64,000 nucleotides of DNA. It comes from Harmonia axyridis. Lineage: Eukaryota > Arthropoda > Insecta > Coleoptera > Coccinellidae. The notes beneath the pieces were generated by a model, which had not been told where the DNA came from, made no database searches, and saw only the letters and a list, made by a program, of their open reading frames with translations. The stretch's first letter is position 1, and each line of letters opens with the position of its first letter. Positions 1-10,937 of the stretch are shown here, piece after piece. The position numbers and the translations under genes were made by a program. The DNA is taken from assembly GCF_914767665.1 (NCBI RefSeq), contig NC_059505.1, positions 29,571,506 through 29,635,505 of the forward strand, read 5' to 3'.

Positions 1-1
1 A

Positions 2-1768
2 GATACTCTAAGTTTCATTGCGGATAATGATTCTGCTCTATTGTTGATGAGACAATCTAGAGAAAAATCGTCTCTAATGGTAGATTCTTCTGATGGGTTA
101 TGTTTCAGAAGAAATGCACTATTCAAAGAAAATATATTTTCATTCCAAATTCATTTGTATTATGATGAATTCGAGACGGTGAATCCTTTAGGATCGAAAA
201 CAGGTGGTCACAAAATAGGTGCCTTTTATATGATCATTAAAAACATTCCATCTGAATTCAACTCCGCAATTCAAAATATTCACTTAGTTGCTTTGTTCTA
301 CAGTAACGACATCAAAGAGTTTGGTTTCAATAAGATTTTGGATGTTATCGTCTCGGATTTGAAAATACTAGAAGAAAACGGAGTTTTCGTGAAGAAACTT
401 GGATGTAATGTGAAGGGAACTTTAGTTGCAATTAGCCATGACAACTTGGGGGGAAACCAACTATTCGGAATGGTAGAATCATTCTCTGCAACTCATTTCT
501 GCCGGAGTTGCTTAGTTGATAAACAAACATCCAAAATATTGTGTACGGAAAACAAAGCACTATTGAGAACAAATGAATTATACGAAAATCATTGTATTTT
601 GTTGGACAGTAACTTAAGCAGAGACTTCAATAGCTACGGCATCAAATTTAGGAGTTCTCTCAATAATCTAGAATATTTTAAACTTTGTGAAAACCCATCT
701 GTCGATATAATGCACGACATGTTAGAAGGCACCATACAACTAGAACTGAAGTTATTTTTCAAATTCCTGGTATCTGAAAATTTAATTACAATCGAAAGTT
801 TCAATAGTAGACTTAAGTCATTTGATTTTGGACTAAATAACAGTTCAAATCAACCTAGTCCAATTCTATTAGATAAGACAGGAAATTCTATAGGTCAACG
901 TGCAGCTCAATCCTGGTGTCTGATAAAATTTTTTCCCTTGATTATTTATGATCTTGTCACAGTTTTCAATGTACAGCAATGTGAAAAATATGAAGTTATA
1001 CTTTTGCTGATAGAAATAACAAGTATTGTGTTCAACCCGATTTGTAGTCCTGGCTTGGCAACAAAATAAGAGACCCTCATTGAAACTCACCATAAGTTAT
1101 TCACATCCCGAATGAATCATAGTTTGATACCGAAGCATCATATGATGACACATTACCCAGGAGTAATAAGAAAAATGGGACCTCTTGTTGGTTTGTGGAG
1201 TATGAGGTTCGAGGCTAAACATGCCTATTTTAAAAATTTGATACATAGTTTGAAAAATTTTAAAACTGTTTGTAAAACCCTTGCCTTAAGACATCAAACA
1301 CATATGTGGAATCATTGGAAAAATATAGATTTATCCTTAAAGCCTATATTCGGAAAATGCTACTTGAAGAATATACAAAACGAGAGGTATGCTCAAGATT
1401 TGAAAATTATGCTGAATGTCTCATTGAATCATATAAAATTCACAAGTATGATAAAATTTTCTGGATGTGTTTTTAGAATTGGTAATTTTATTACAAACCG
1501 CATAGATAACCACTTGTGTCCCATATTTTCCAGAATTTTCGCTATTTGTGTACACAATTCCAATGTAGTATTCTTATGCGAACCATGGATAACAAAATGT
1601 TTCGACACAAAATCCCAAACTTACATAGTTGAACCAATAACAAACGACAAGAATTATGATATTATTGCTTTGAAAACAATATCGCATAAGGTTTCATATG
1701 ATTTGAGTTCCCCATATCTAAATAATTTCAAATGTATCGTCCCAAAATTTGACATAGTTCTGAAATAA
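2..1768 (+). pseudogene. Transposase-like protein (DIMHDMLEG family), one in-frame stop, 5' end outside window
   Basis: One reading frame is open from the left window edge to 1768 except for a single TAA at 1067-1069, so it looks like one protein of at least 588 codons with one nonsense mutation. Visible motifs are ESFSATHFCRSC (a Cys pair at about residue 155 of the visible part), DIMHDMLEGTI (about residue 230), and after the stop KHHMMTHYP and MRFEAKHAYF. This order (Cys-rich patch, D-x-MH-x2-LEG, HHxxxHYP, FEAKH) is what I know from a repetitive insect protein family that resembles CACTA/EnSpm transposases; the superfamily assignment is an inference. The first real ATG visible is at 47, but the frame continues upstream, so the true start is outside. 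No second zinc finger or terminal repeat is visible. Confidence 0.6.
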
Positions 1769-2110
1769 TTCATTTGTGATAATTATGTATGTTCCGTTGG
1801 CGCTATTCAGGGCTTGATGTTTTCACCGGATTATGTATACTGCATACTTGTATCATAGTATACTTCTTTATACTATGCTTGTATGTAGGTAAATGAAGAA
1901 TATGTATAATATCTCTATCTAAAGAATATTCTGTTGATATTTATTTTCTATATTTTGTAATTCTATATTTTTTTATTTAGTTTTAAAATGGCATTTTAAT
2001 TTTTTGTTATAACATTTTTTTTTATTAGATAATAAAGTTTGTTTCACAAAATCTAGATTTTTAATTGTAAGACGAATTTTATTTCAGCGAGAAACTATCT
2101 TGGCATCCTA
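1769..2110 (+). other. AT-rich 3' flank with possible polyadenylation signal
   Basis: AT-rich sequence follows the transposase-like ORF. An AATAAA hexamer at 2031-2036 is correctly placed to end its transcript. Nothing else is recognised; 2111-2389 also shows no gene. Confidence 0.4.
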
Positions 2111-2389
2111 GTGCAAAATCTTGATCTGTTTCGATGAAATCAACATCATATATATGTTTTCATTAGTCCAAGAAAATATGCAGATAATTCAAAGAAGTGA
2201 AGAATGATAACAAAACGATAAAGGTTGGATAAACTGACAATCAACTTTGGCCTAGCCCTAGCGAATGAAATCCACTGAATTGAGTTGAATACCATAACTT
2301 TTGGTTCATCATTGGGTGGTTGCATCATAAGGTGGTTTTAGGCAAAACAATTAAACATAGTTGAAACAAAAATATTTTTAATTGAGAAT

Positions 2390-3130
2390 GAAATTTCAAA
2401 TTTCTTGGTTACTCGTTACCACTAAAAGGTGGTGGTTGTAATAACGAGAAACAGTGAAAGTAATAGCAAGTAATTGTACTTAAAATAGCAAGAAGGTGAG
2501 GGCAATAATTATTTCACAAAGAGTAATTGTATCAACAGAGAGTTGATAAAATGAGCAATTACTTGGCAATAGTTCCGCAGTTAATGATTGCTGAAATAAC
2601 TTCAAGAAGACCACAAAAATACTAAAAGCTGTTGAATATTCAACAAATTACAATAGTCACTATATCAACGTAAGTTGAATCGAATAATTGGAGTTGCAGT
2701 GAAATTAACAACAAAATATAGATGTTTCATCATGGTAAACGGGTACATTTCACTATAAGCTATTTTGAATACCGCATCTTCAAGTAGCAAATTTATATGG
2801 GATATATTTTCAAAACAACCATATATTGTAGTTGAATTAACAACTTACAATAGCAGACTAACCACTAAGATATATCAATTATACAAAAGGTGAATGTCAT
2901 TTAGTTCTTTGAAACTGGTTGCATTGGAGTAACAGATCAAGATATTTTGTTGAAGTGACAATAAAAGTATTTCCGTTTCGGAACATATTCCTGATGTTTT
3001 GACCCTAAGGAATATTAGAAGTAACAACGTTATTTTGTTGAAAAGAACAATAACTTTTGAGTTGATGTTTCACTTCAAACGCACTTGCTATTTTAACTAT
3101 AAAATGGAGTTGATCATCTGGGACTAAAAT
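2390..3130. repeat. Array of short hairpins (GTTGA/TCAAC-rich)
   Basis: At least eight short inverted repeats sit one after another. Examples: CTCGTTA 2412-2418 with TAACGAG 2442-2448, enclosing ACCAC/GTGGT; GTAATTG+TATCAAC 2523-2536 with GTTGATA 2542-2548 and CAATTAC 2556-2562; GTTGAATATTCAAC 2631-2644; TCAAC 2665-2669 with GTTGA 2674-2678; ATTGTAGTTG 2825-2834 with CAACTTACAAT 2841-2851; TTCC/GGAA 2971-2983; ATATTCC 2985-2991 with GGAATAT 3009-3015; GTTATTTTGTT 3029-3039 with AACAATAAC 3046-3054. No ORF covers the region. Seen directly; function unknown. Confidence 0.5.
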
Positions 3131-3164
3131 TTGGAGTTAATTCTGCAACTAATTTCCAACAGTG

Positions 3165-3232
3165 CAGTGAAGGATCTACCGGCATAGTGACGGGGTCCAA
3201 GGGGCGGAGCCCCTTCGGCGAGCAGAGCGAGT
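3165..3232. repeat. 68-nt GC-rich hairpin sequence, copy 1
   Basis: A 68-nt stretch is identical to 59417-59484. It contains the palindrome AAGGGGC-GGA-GCCCCTT and ends CGAGCAGAGCGAGT. Different sequence flanks it on each side in the two copies, so it behaves as a unit. The terminal GC hairpin is reminiscent of a Helitron 3' end, but a CTRR end is not clearly present. Confidence 0.6.
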
Positions 3233-3962
3233 TTGAGAGCATAATCTTGTTTGAACACTTCCCTTATTTTTACCGTAGAATTCAACGAAATCACAAAAAA
3301 ATAGGGTTCTGATTTGAAAATCGAAAGTTATGATCAAATTTTGTTCACAATTTTTGGCACAATATTTGAAACACCCTGTGATGATATTTTTCAAATTCAA
3401 GATATGCACGATATTCCAACATCATTCTAGTTTGTGAAAGTGAATTGAGTATACGCATAGGATAGGTATTCACAGTGAAAATAATTCACGTGATAGTGAC
3501 TATGGAAATTCTCTCTTTTTTACGGTTTTTTCTTAATATTTTGAAAACTATGAGAACTAACGCAATAATTTTAGCAAAGAGTAATTGAGAATGGAAATCT
3601 CTATAATATCTGAGACATTAAATGAAAAAAAAAGTTTTTTTCGATGAATTTTTTTTTTATTCTTGTATAACCGGAAGTGCCAGAACTTCTAAAATATTTT
3701 AGCTGAATAGGGCATCATGAACAATGTCATATTCTGAATTTTCAGATTTCAAATCGGCCCCGTTCTCCAGAAACGTCTAATAGGCCTTCGAACTTGAAAC
3801 ACCCTGTATAAATATTCATATAAATATCTAAATATGAATATTTCTGAGAGGTTAAGCTCGATATCGGTGTAATCTGGGATTTGGTCCCATAGAAAAACTC
3901 GAAACCCTTAACGGCGAACCCCCTCAAAATTTAAGGCTAGGACCCCCCTTGGTTTGTCGTCA
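3233..3962. repeat. Dispersed repeat R1, copy 1
   Basis: About 730 bp that recurs in direct orientation at 58573-59249. The copies differ by substitutions and small indels; for example the 59-kb copy lacks the poly-A/poly-T stretch at 3622-3660. It holds a GAAACACCCTGTATA motif, common at the ends of insect MITEs. No ORF is convincing. Region 3963-4103 is unremarkable. Confidence 0.65.
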
Positions 3963-4151
3963 TGGAAAGTTATTTGCATCAAATAGCAGAGCGAGTGTCT
4001 CTCTAAAATCGGTTTTATTGCCTATCATAAAAAGGGAGTTATTTCTTTCAAAACATCAGTGCGCCGTAAAAAATACGTATTATCTTGTATCGCTGGGATT
4101 TCATTGGCTGGCATGTAAGAATTGAATGTCCTCAAACGCATGGGCGCCAGC

Positions 4152-4216
4152 AGGGGGGGGGGGGGGCAGGGGGGGCGGGCAGGGGGGGCGGGCAGTGGGG
4201 GCGGTCAGGGGGGGCC
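4152..4216 (+). other. G-tract array, G-quadruplex potential
   Basis: Several runs of 5-13 consecutive G separated by short GGCA/CGGGCA-like spacers are followed by GGGGGGGCCATGGCCCCCC, itself a palindrome. Four or more G runs within 60 nt satisfy the usual G-quadruplex pattern. The run lies just inside the CATGGGCGCC inverted end, so it is probably part of a transposon terminus. Confidence 0.6.
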
Positions 4217-5110
4217 ATGGCCCCCCTGAGATTTGATTGCCTCATTTTTCAGCACAACACCCTCAATATTACTTTCTCATTCCATATGGCAAGGAAGAAA
4301 GGAAAGTAATAGATTCACAACTATTTTCAGATTTTCAATGGAATTACATACTATACATATAATCCATAAGCGGTATTTTTTGAATTGAAAACTTTTTTAG
4401 GCGCGTTGAGCACTTCTTGGGTGAAGAAAAATCATGGAACCGAAAGCACTCCATGTGTGTCAATTTGTTTATAAATTCATCTCATACACTGTGTCCGTAT
4501 CCGTAAAGTATGGAACAAATTCATTTTTAGCTAAACAGACCATTTTAAGAAATAATCCTGGAACACGTCGATTTTTTATTTTAATTTACCGTATTTTAAA
4601 ATAATAATCTAATATACAGGGTGAATTACTTTCGAGTAATGACGTTTAATGGAACACCCCCATTTTGTCTCAATTTTCAGATTACTCTGGCTGAGCAGAT
4701 TCCAAAAGTGTATCACATGTTGATTCCAATTGGTACAGGGTGGACAAAAATACAATAGTTTTGTGTCTGCTCATAAAGTAACGCTTAACATTCTTTATTA
4801 GTTAAATTAACAATATTATCAAAAATACGGCAATTGGTTTGAATATAACACCCTGTAGTTTTTTACATTTTTAGATAAATAAAAATGTATAAAAATAAGA
4901 AATAATTTCTTTCATATTCTGTCTGCTAGACCACAAGTACAAAACATGTTTGGAAACAGCTCATTTTTATTAATCTAAATATGTAACAAACTAAAGGGTG
5001 TTACATTCGAACCAATTAGCGCTAGACAATAAATATTTTTGATAATATTGCTAATTTAACTTATAAAGAATGTTATGCGCTATTTTATGAGCACACATGA
5101 AACTATTGTA

Positions 5111-5998
5111 AAGGGTGTTTTTTTTAAAGCTATAGAACTTTAAATTGCAATAAAACAACAATGGATTATTCGATTAACATGAATTTTATTTTTCCGCAAG
5201 ATAATCTTGTGGCATTACATTTTAAATATGATTTCTGGCATATGACCGGAGCCACGGCTGGCTCGGATGTAGTCCAATCTGGACGTCCAATTTTCGATGA
5301 CTTTTTCCAACATTTGTGGCCGTATATCGGCAATAACACGGCGAATGTTGCCTTCCAAATGGTCAAGGGTTTGTGGCTTATCCGCATAGACCAATGACTT
5401 TACATACCCCTACAGAAAGTAGTCTAGCGGTGTTAAATCACAAGATCTTGGAGGCCAATTCACAGGTCCAAAACGTGAAATTATGCTGTCACCAAACGTG
5501 TCTTTCAATAAATCGATTGTGGCACGAGCTGTGTGACATGTTGCGCCGTCTCGTTGGAACCACAGCTCCTGGACATCATGGTTGCTCAATTCAGGAATGA
5601 AAAAGTTAGTAATCATGGCTCTATACCGATCACCATTGACTGTAACGTTCTGGCCATCATCGTTTTTGAAGAAGTACGGATCAATGATTCCAGCAACCCA
5701 TAAAGCGCAGCAAACAGTCAGTTTTTCTGGATATAACGGTGTTTCGACATAAACTTGAGGATTAGCTTCACTCCAAATGCGGCTGTTTTGTTTGTTGACG
5801 TAGCCATTCAACCAGAAGTGCGCTTCATCGCTAAACAAAATAAAATGCACTATTTGCAAGCGTTGTTCAGGCGTGAGTCTATTCATGATGAATTGCCAAA
5901 CCAAACTGAGAATCAATCACTTGACAGCTGTTGAATCGGTCGCCATCTTGAACAGTAATGCCAATTTAAAGTTATGTACCTCGAAAAAAAACACCCGT
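5111..5998 (-). mobile_element. Truncated mariner-like element, copy 1
   Basis: It starts AAGGGTGTTTTTTTT and ends AAAAAAACACCCGT, with TA on both sides (5109-5110, 5999-6000). The opposite arm of the host foldback still reads ...CTATTGTATTTTTG... in its unoccupied form, which confirms the insertion point and the TA duplication. A second copy is at 51369-52295. At 888 bp it is shorter than a full mariner (about 1.3 kb), so the N-terminal part is missing. Confidence 0.8.
5166..5916 (-). pseudogene. mariner-type transposase, C-terminal part, broken
   Basis: The longest frame (5410-5916) carries the DDE-superfamily landmarks: FSDEAHFWLNG (first Asp), WFQRDGATCHTA (second Asp) and SCDLTPLDYFL (third Asp, 36 residues after the second). 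The DNA-binding N-terminal half is absent, and the frame stops after DYFL; the remaining C-terminal sequence is in another frame down to about 5166. The paralogue at 51.5 kb reads on through WGYVKSLVYADKP. Inactive and non-autonomous. Confidence 0.75.
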
Positions 5999-6388
5999 TA
6001 TTTTTGTCCATCCTGTACCACTTTTGGTGATCTTTTGAAATTCAGAGTAGACGCTGGTAATAAATATAAATACACAATCATGAACGCCTTATCGTTTTTC
6101 AATAATTTTCATTTTCCCTCCCCTGAGAAAAATTTTGCGGGCGCCCATGGTCAAACGTATCTGAATTCTTACATGTGGTAGAAAAGGACGGAAAATCAGA
6201 AGAACGTTCGAGATTGCTCCACTCATCCTAAAAAGTGATGAGGGAGCTACATACCTCAATTTTGATAAATGCTCCGACGCCACTCTCATTCAATACGATG
6301 TTTCGAGATTTGTAGTCATTAATACATAGATCTAGTGTTATAGGTAATTATTCAAATATTAGAAATTGAGTTTTGGTTTAAATCAATA

Positions 6389-7508
6389 ATGTTACAGTTA
6401 ATACATTGCACCGCTAAAATGGACGGTGATGCGTCGCAGAGCCCTACAGATAATGAACTTACAGGATGTGGAATATGTCAGGTACGCGTGAAAAATAGTG
6501 AATTAACAGCACATAATGAATCACAATGGCATAATATTAATTTAAATAGAAAATTTCTCAAAATAAAACCATTGACTAAAAGGGAATTCGCTATGCAATT
6601 TGAATATTTGGATCAAAAGCAACTGGTTTCAAAAAAGAAAGAAGTACTAGTTTGCAATGGATGTAACAAAAAGTTTTCTAGCCATAACACCTATAATGAT
6701 CATCTTCAATCTAGGAAGCATCAAAAAAAGAAAAACGAATATGTTCGAAACAATGTTCCTAAAGAAAAGAAAAAAAAATTAATAAATTTTGAGAAGTTGG
6801 ACAATTATAATGATAACGATAATCCTGTAGATAGAAATCAATGTCTATTCTGTTCCCATTTAAGTGACAATTGCTATAAAAATTTAGAACACATGACTTC
6901 AATACATTCTTTTTCCATACCAGATATTGAATATTGTATAGACATCCCAGGATTATTGAGGAAGCTTGGAGTAAAAGTATACAAACGTAAGTGATTTTTT
7001 TCTTAAATTTTTATGGTTATAACGTCCTTTATTTTTAGATCACTTGTGTCTTTATTGTCAACGATTTTACTCATCATCTAAGGCTGTTAAAGCACATATG
7101 GAAGATAAGGGCCATTGTATGATGTTTTATCATAATTTCAATGAAGTAGCCCTCAAAGAATACTCTAATTTTTATGACTATCCTTCTTTAATTCCAGACA
7201 CACAAAGTGTTGTAAAGGAAGTTGAATTGGTAACTATATTATTATTTTTTTATTTCATTATGCAGTTCAGAAAAGGAATCCAATTAATTATATTATCATC
7301 CTTAGGTACCTGTAAAAATAGTTGACGGCTCTGGATTAAGTTTAGTTTTACCATCTGGCAAAACAATTATTGAAAGAAAGATGGTGAGATTTTATAAAAA
7401 AAACAAAAAAAACCGTTCATCTGCTGTGGTTCCATCAATAAATAATGAAAGTTCGGCAACCTATAGAGCATTAGGTTGGTCACAATCAGATCAAGAGCAG
7501 GCTGCAAG
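6389..7508 (+). CDS. ZNF622: Zinc finger protein 622 / REI1-like 60S biogenesis factor, partial
   Basis: Three exons: 6389-6986, 7039-7229 and 7306-7508, with introns of 52 and 76 bp bounded by GTAAGT..TTTAG and GTAACT..CTTAG; all three join in frame and the third ends at AAG|GTAAGA. The protein has an N-terminal C2H2 finger (CGICQVRVKNSELTAH), a second (CNGCNKKFSSHNTYNDH), then CLFCSHLSDN ... HSFSIPDIEY, CLYCQRFYSSSKAVKAHM, a LVLPSGK motif and YRALGW, the full landmark order of ZNF622/REI1. That protein acts in the cytoplasm in late 60S subunit maturation, replacing or recycling nuclear export factors. Two starts are possible; ATG 6419 has the better context (AAAATGG) and follows ATG 6389 in frame. 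The usual acidic middle linker is very short here. The last exon (C-terminal RMKSKW region) was not found; the third intron has received a LINE. Confidence 0.9.
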
Positions 7509-7641
7509 GTAAGATCATAGAACTGTAAGAAGTATTAAGGCACCAATAAGAGGAATCTTGGGTATCGATAGAATTTGCTTAATTATTAGCTTACTATAAA
7601 GAGTATTCATTTAAATGAAATGATAACAAGTAGCACTTGGC
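7509..7641 (+). other. Start of ZNF622 third intron
   Basis: The donor GTAAGA at 7509 opens an intron whose acceptor I could not find within the window. The LINE/Copia nest begins about 130 bp inside it. Confidence 0.5.
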
Positions 7642-8128
7642 TTGTACCATATTACTAATATTTGTTTACATACTTCAAATTTGGGAACAAGCGTGATGAC
7701 ACATATTCCTTTGAACTCTTTTTACTTTGAGAATGTGAGTGAGTCTGAGATATTGAACGTTATTGGTGGTCTTAAGAATTCTCAATCGGTCGGCATAGAC
7801 GATATACCAACGAAGATTATTAAATCCATAGCGGGCATCATTGCTCCTCATTTGGTGTACGTTGTGAATATGTCTGTTCGGTTAGGTCGGTTTCCGGACA
7901 GCTTGAAGATCGGCAAAGTTATTCCGGTTTTCAAGAAAGGCAGTCCTGTGGATGTCAAAAATTACAGGCCCATCACGCTTTCATGTATAATGGGAAAAAT
8001 AATTGAAAAATGTGTTTACAATAGGATGATAAAATTCATTTTAAAATATAATGTAATAATTCCACATCAGTTTGGCTTCTTGCCTGAGCGATCCACTGAG
8101 TTAGCAACAGTTAATTTTTTGTCTTATA
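7642..8128 (+). pseudogene. Jockey-like LINE reverse transcriptase, N-terminal part
   Basis: The frame reads through a jockey-type RT fingers region: SVGIDDIPTKIIK, LGRFPDSLKIGKVIPVFKKG, NYRPITLSCIMGKIIEK and HQFGFLPERSTELATV. It is cut by a MITE at 8129. The catalytic YADD block is missing: the next LINE piece (9933 on) resumes beyond the palm. Truncated, dead copy. Confidence 0.8.
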
Positions 8129-9928
8129 CAGGGTCTTTCACGAGGAACCTCACCCATATTTATACGGGAAACTACTGAACGTATTTCCATGAAATTCAGC
8201 ACTTATAAGTATTTCACGAAGCTGATGAAATCTAAAATATTTTCAAGGCATGAGCACCTCCGGTTTTTCCGGAAATGACGTCAACTTCCGTTTTTCAAAT
8301 TAGAACACCATTTTTTTATTGCAGAAATAGATTCCTTAGAAAATTTCAAATTATTTTGATGTAACATTTTTCAGTTTTGGTTGGAAAATTCTCTCTGAGC
8401 GGGAAAATTCGAAAAAAAAATCGAAAATAGAGCTCCGCTGAAACAAGAATAACTTCGAGGTTTTTGAATGGAAAATTTTCATTTTTGGGATTTTTCAAGA
8501 TGTAAGATTGATGTATCCACTTCAAAAATCGAAATCGCGATTCATGATACAGGGGGTGAAAAAATCGCTTTCAAAGTTAGGGATGACAAAATCGTGAAAA
8601 ATCAATTTTTTCAAACTAGAACCCCATTTTTTTTATGGCAGATATTGAATCTACGTTAAAAAATAATGTGAGTGTATGCATCATACCCTTGCCCTAAAGT
8701 GGATATTTTCTGAGTTATTCACAAAAAACTGTTTTTCGTCTTGAATTTTCAGCTATTTCTTTTCCCTCCACGCCAAAAAGATGAAATTTTCAGGAACTGT
8801 TACTTAAACCATGTTTTAGATTTTACTACCCTAATATGCAAAAGAAAAAAATTACAGGTTGTTCCTAAATAGATGGCGAATTTTGATTCGAATTTATATC
8901 GGAAACCTCTTTATTTCAACTAATCGGCCATCGATTTTCTCTCCAGTGATAAATAAATAATTCCTTATGAACCATATGCAAAAACTTACCATGTTTTACA
9001 TTCTTTTTTTTTAATGATAGATATCATCTGCCAAATTCCTCTTTATTCAGTAGCATTTTGTGTTTACTATTAATTTGGTGATAATTCGTATTAAGTTATA
9101 AAATCGATCACTATGCCTAATTTTAATACTAATAGTAACTTGAAGTCGGTTTCAAGAAGGGGTGAAAAATCTACAGCATGGTTCAAATAACAGTTCCTGA
9201 AAATTTCATCTTTTTGGCGTGAAGGGAAAAGAAATAGCTGAAAATTCAAGACGAAAAACAGTTTTTTGTGAATAACTCAGAAAATATCCACTTTAGGGCA
9301 AGCGTGTGATGCATACACTCACATTATTTTTTAGATTCAATATCTGCCATAAAAAAATGGGGTTCTAGTTTGAAAAAATTGATTTTTCACGATTTTGTCA
9401 TCCCTAACTTTGAAAGCGATTTTTTCACCCCCTGTATCATGAATCGCGATTTCGATTTTTGAAGTGGATACATGAATCTTACATCTTGAAAAATCCCAAA
9501 AATGAAAATTTTCCATCCAAAAACCTCGAAGTTATTCTTGTTTCAGCGGAGCTCTATTTTCGATTTTTTTTTCGAATTTTTCCGCTCAGGTCCGTATTGA
9601 AAAAAATGAGGTTGAGGGTGGCCCAGAGAGCACGAAACGTTGGATACGAAATCTGATTACGTCAAATTGAGAACAATTTACTGTCGAATAAAAAATTCCT
9701 GTAACATTTTTTGATAATATTTGAAATAAAGTGGGAAAAAAAGAAAAATCAAAATGACAGAATTTACATTTTTTATGATATCTCAATAACCGGCCCTGAT
9801 AATCTCGATTTGTTTGAACTGCTTGATAATGATTCTATGCATGCAACTTTTTCTCCATTTGACCGACCTTCTAACTCTTATGGTTTAAAAGTTATCAATA
9901 CAATCCCATTGAAAAAGTGGCCACCCTG
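8129..9928. mobile_element. Foldback MITE in the LINE, TATA target duplication
   Basis: It begins CAGGGTCTTTCACGAGG and ends GTGGCCACCCTG, flanked by TATA at 8125-8128 and 9929-9932. The centre is a long inverted repeat: about 8395-8825 is the reverse complement of about 9165-9595, with few mismatches. The terminal similarity is limited to CAGGGT, so the exact outer unit is less certain than the inner palindrome. A short frame with no recognised relatives lies at 9780-9900. Confidence 0.65.
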
Positions 9929-9932
9929 TATA

Positions 9933-10134
9933 TCAACGGTAATCTGAGTTGGGAAGATAATATTGATCACATTTCTGCAAAATTGAATGGGAGTTTCTAT
10001 GCAGTGATGCAATTGAAACAGGTACTAGATATTAAACAGCTGTCTTATAATATTACTTTGTGGGGTAACTCCACCTTTGCATCTCGCATTTTCATTGCTC
10101 AGAAACGAGTAATGCGTCTTATTTTCAATGTGGG
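9933..10134 (+). pseudogene. Jockey-like LINE RT, C-terminal part (before Copia)
   Basis: The reading frame contains YINGNLSWEDNIDHISAKL and AQKRVMRLIFNVG, typical of the region after the RT palm in jockey-clade ORF2. About 20 residues seem deleted before ITLWGN. The Copia element enters after FNVG, and the frame resumes at 18622. Confidence 0.8.
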
Positions 10135-10341
10135 TGTGAAAATGTGAGAATTTTTCCGGGATTTTTCAATAATAATAAGAACAATCAGCAACACTAATAT
10201 TGTTTATTCCCTTTTTTTACCATCGTTACATCAACTCGTACATTTATGATATATTGACTTACGTCAACTTCACTACGGAACATAGAAGAACATAAATGTC
10301 ATGCTTGAACCATAGAATACAAATTTACTTACAACTTGACA
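10135..10341 (-). repeat. Copia 3' LTR (207 bp)
   Basis: Uninterrupted LTR. It is matched by the 5' LTR at 18079-18621 except for a 331-bp insertion there. A purine-rich tract (minus-strand AAGGAGGTG) abuts it at 10342-10350, as expected for plus-strand priming. Confidence 0.9.
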
Positions 10342-10379
10342 CACCTCCTTAAATTTGTATTACAATAATAATTAAACTC

Positions 10380-10937
10380 TTATTTCAGGCCTAATGCCTT
10401 CCTAAATTTTTCAAATTTAACATAGCCTAGAGCTTTCGTTAATATGTCTGCAGTATTATTCTCTGAATCAATCTTTACTACATCTATAAGTCTGTTCAAA
10501 TAATTCTCATTAACAAAATGAAAATGTGTTTCAATATATTTAGAGTTTTTCGTAAAATTCCCATGTTTAGCTATACTAATAGCACCTGAATTATCTTCAA
10601 AAATTTTTATTGGTTCAGAGAATTCAACTCCAAAATCAAACAAGATATCTTTTACAATTTTTAACTCACTAACACATTCAGATAAAGCGACATACTCAGC
10701 AGACGTAGAGGATTTTGTTACACTACCTTGTTTCTTTGACTTCCAAAAAATTACATTGTCATACATTTTAATTAAGTAACCAGTTATGGACTTTCTGTCA
10801 TTTATATCGCCTGCCCAATCGGCATCTACATAACATTTTAATATTTCAGAATTTTCATTTTTATGATACATCAACTTTAAATTTTTTGTTAGCATTAAAT
10901 ACTTGAGAACTCTTAGGGCATATTTATAATGAGTATC
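10380..10937 (-). pseudogene. Copia RNase H domain
   Basis: Minus-strand frame with YVDADWAGD, RKSITGYLIKM, SSTSAEYVALSE, EDNSGAISIAKHGN and NTADILTKAL, the standard Ty1/copia RNase H landmarks including the acidic residues in DADW, SAEY and EDN. It ends near the 3' LTR. It is separated from the RT by a hAT element inserted at HYKYALRVLK. Confidence 0.92.

Larger units (their letters stand above)
4736..6015. mobile_element. Foldback MITE, CAGGGTGGACAAAA ends, TA target site
   Basis: The left end CAGGGTGGACAAAAATAC is matched by the inverted right end ...TTTTTGTCCATCCTG. TA flanks both ends (4734-4735 and 6016-6017). The inner parts also pair: 4760-4855 is roughly the reverse complement of 5000-5100. 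The arms are interrupted near the right end by a mariner at 5111-5998. Non-coding. Confidence 0.7.
4104..6180. repeat. Possible outer foldback with CATGGGCGCC ends
   Basis: The sequence at about 4110-4150 (CATGTAAGAATT ... ATGGGCGCC) recurs in inverted orientation at about 6135-6178 (GGGCGCCCATGG ... AATTCTTACATG) with several mismatches. The segment between holds a G-tract array, the 4736-6015 foldback and a nested mariner. This suggests one large element with degenerate inverted ends, but no TSD was found. Confidence 0.4.

Noticed and set aside
3165..3232. Definite Helitron terminus
   Set aside because: A GC hairpin is present, but the CTRR end and A|T insertion context are not both seen in the copies.
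5161..5600. Plus-strand frames over the mariner
   Set aside because: Antisense shadows of the minus-strand transposase.
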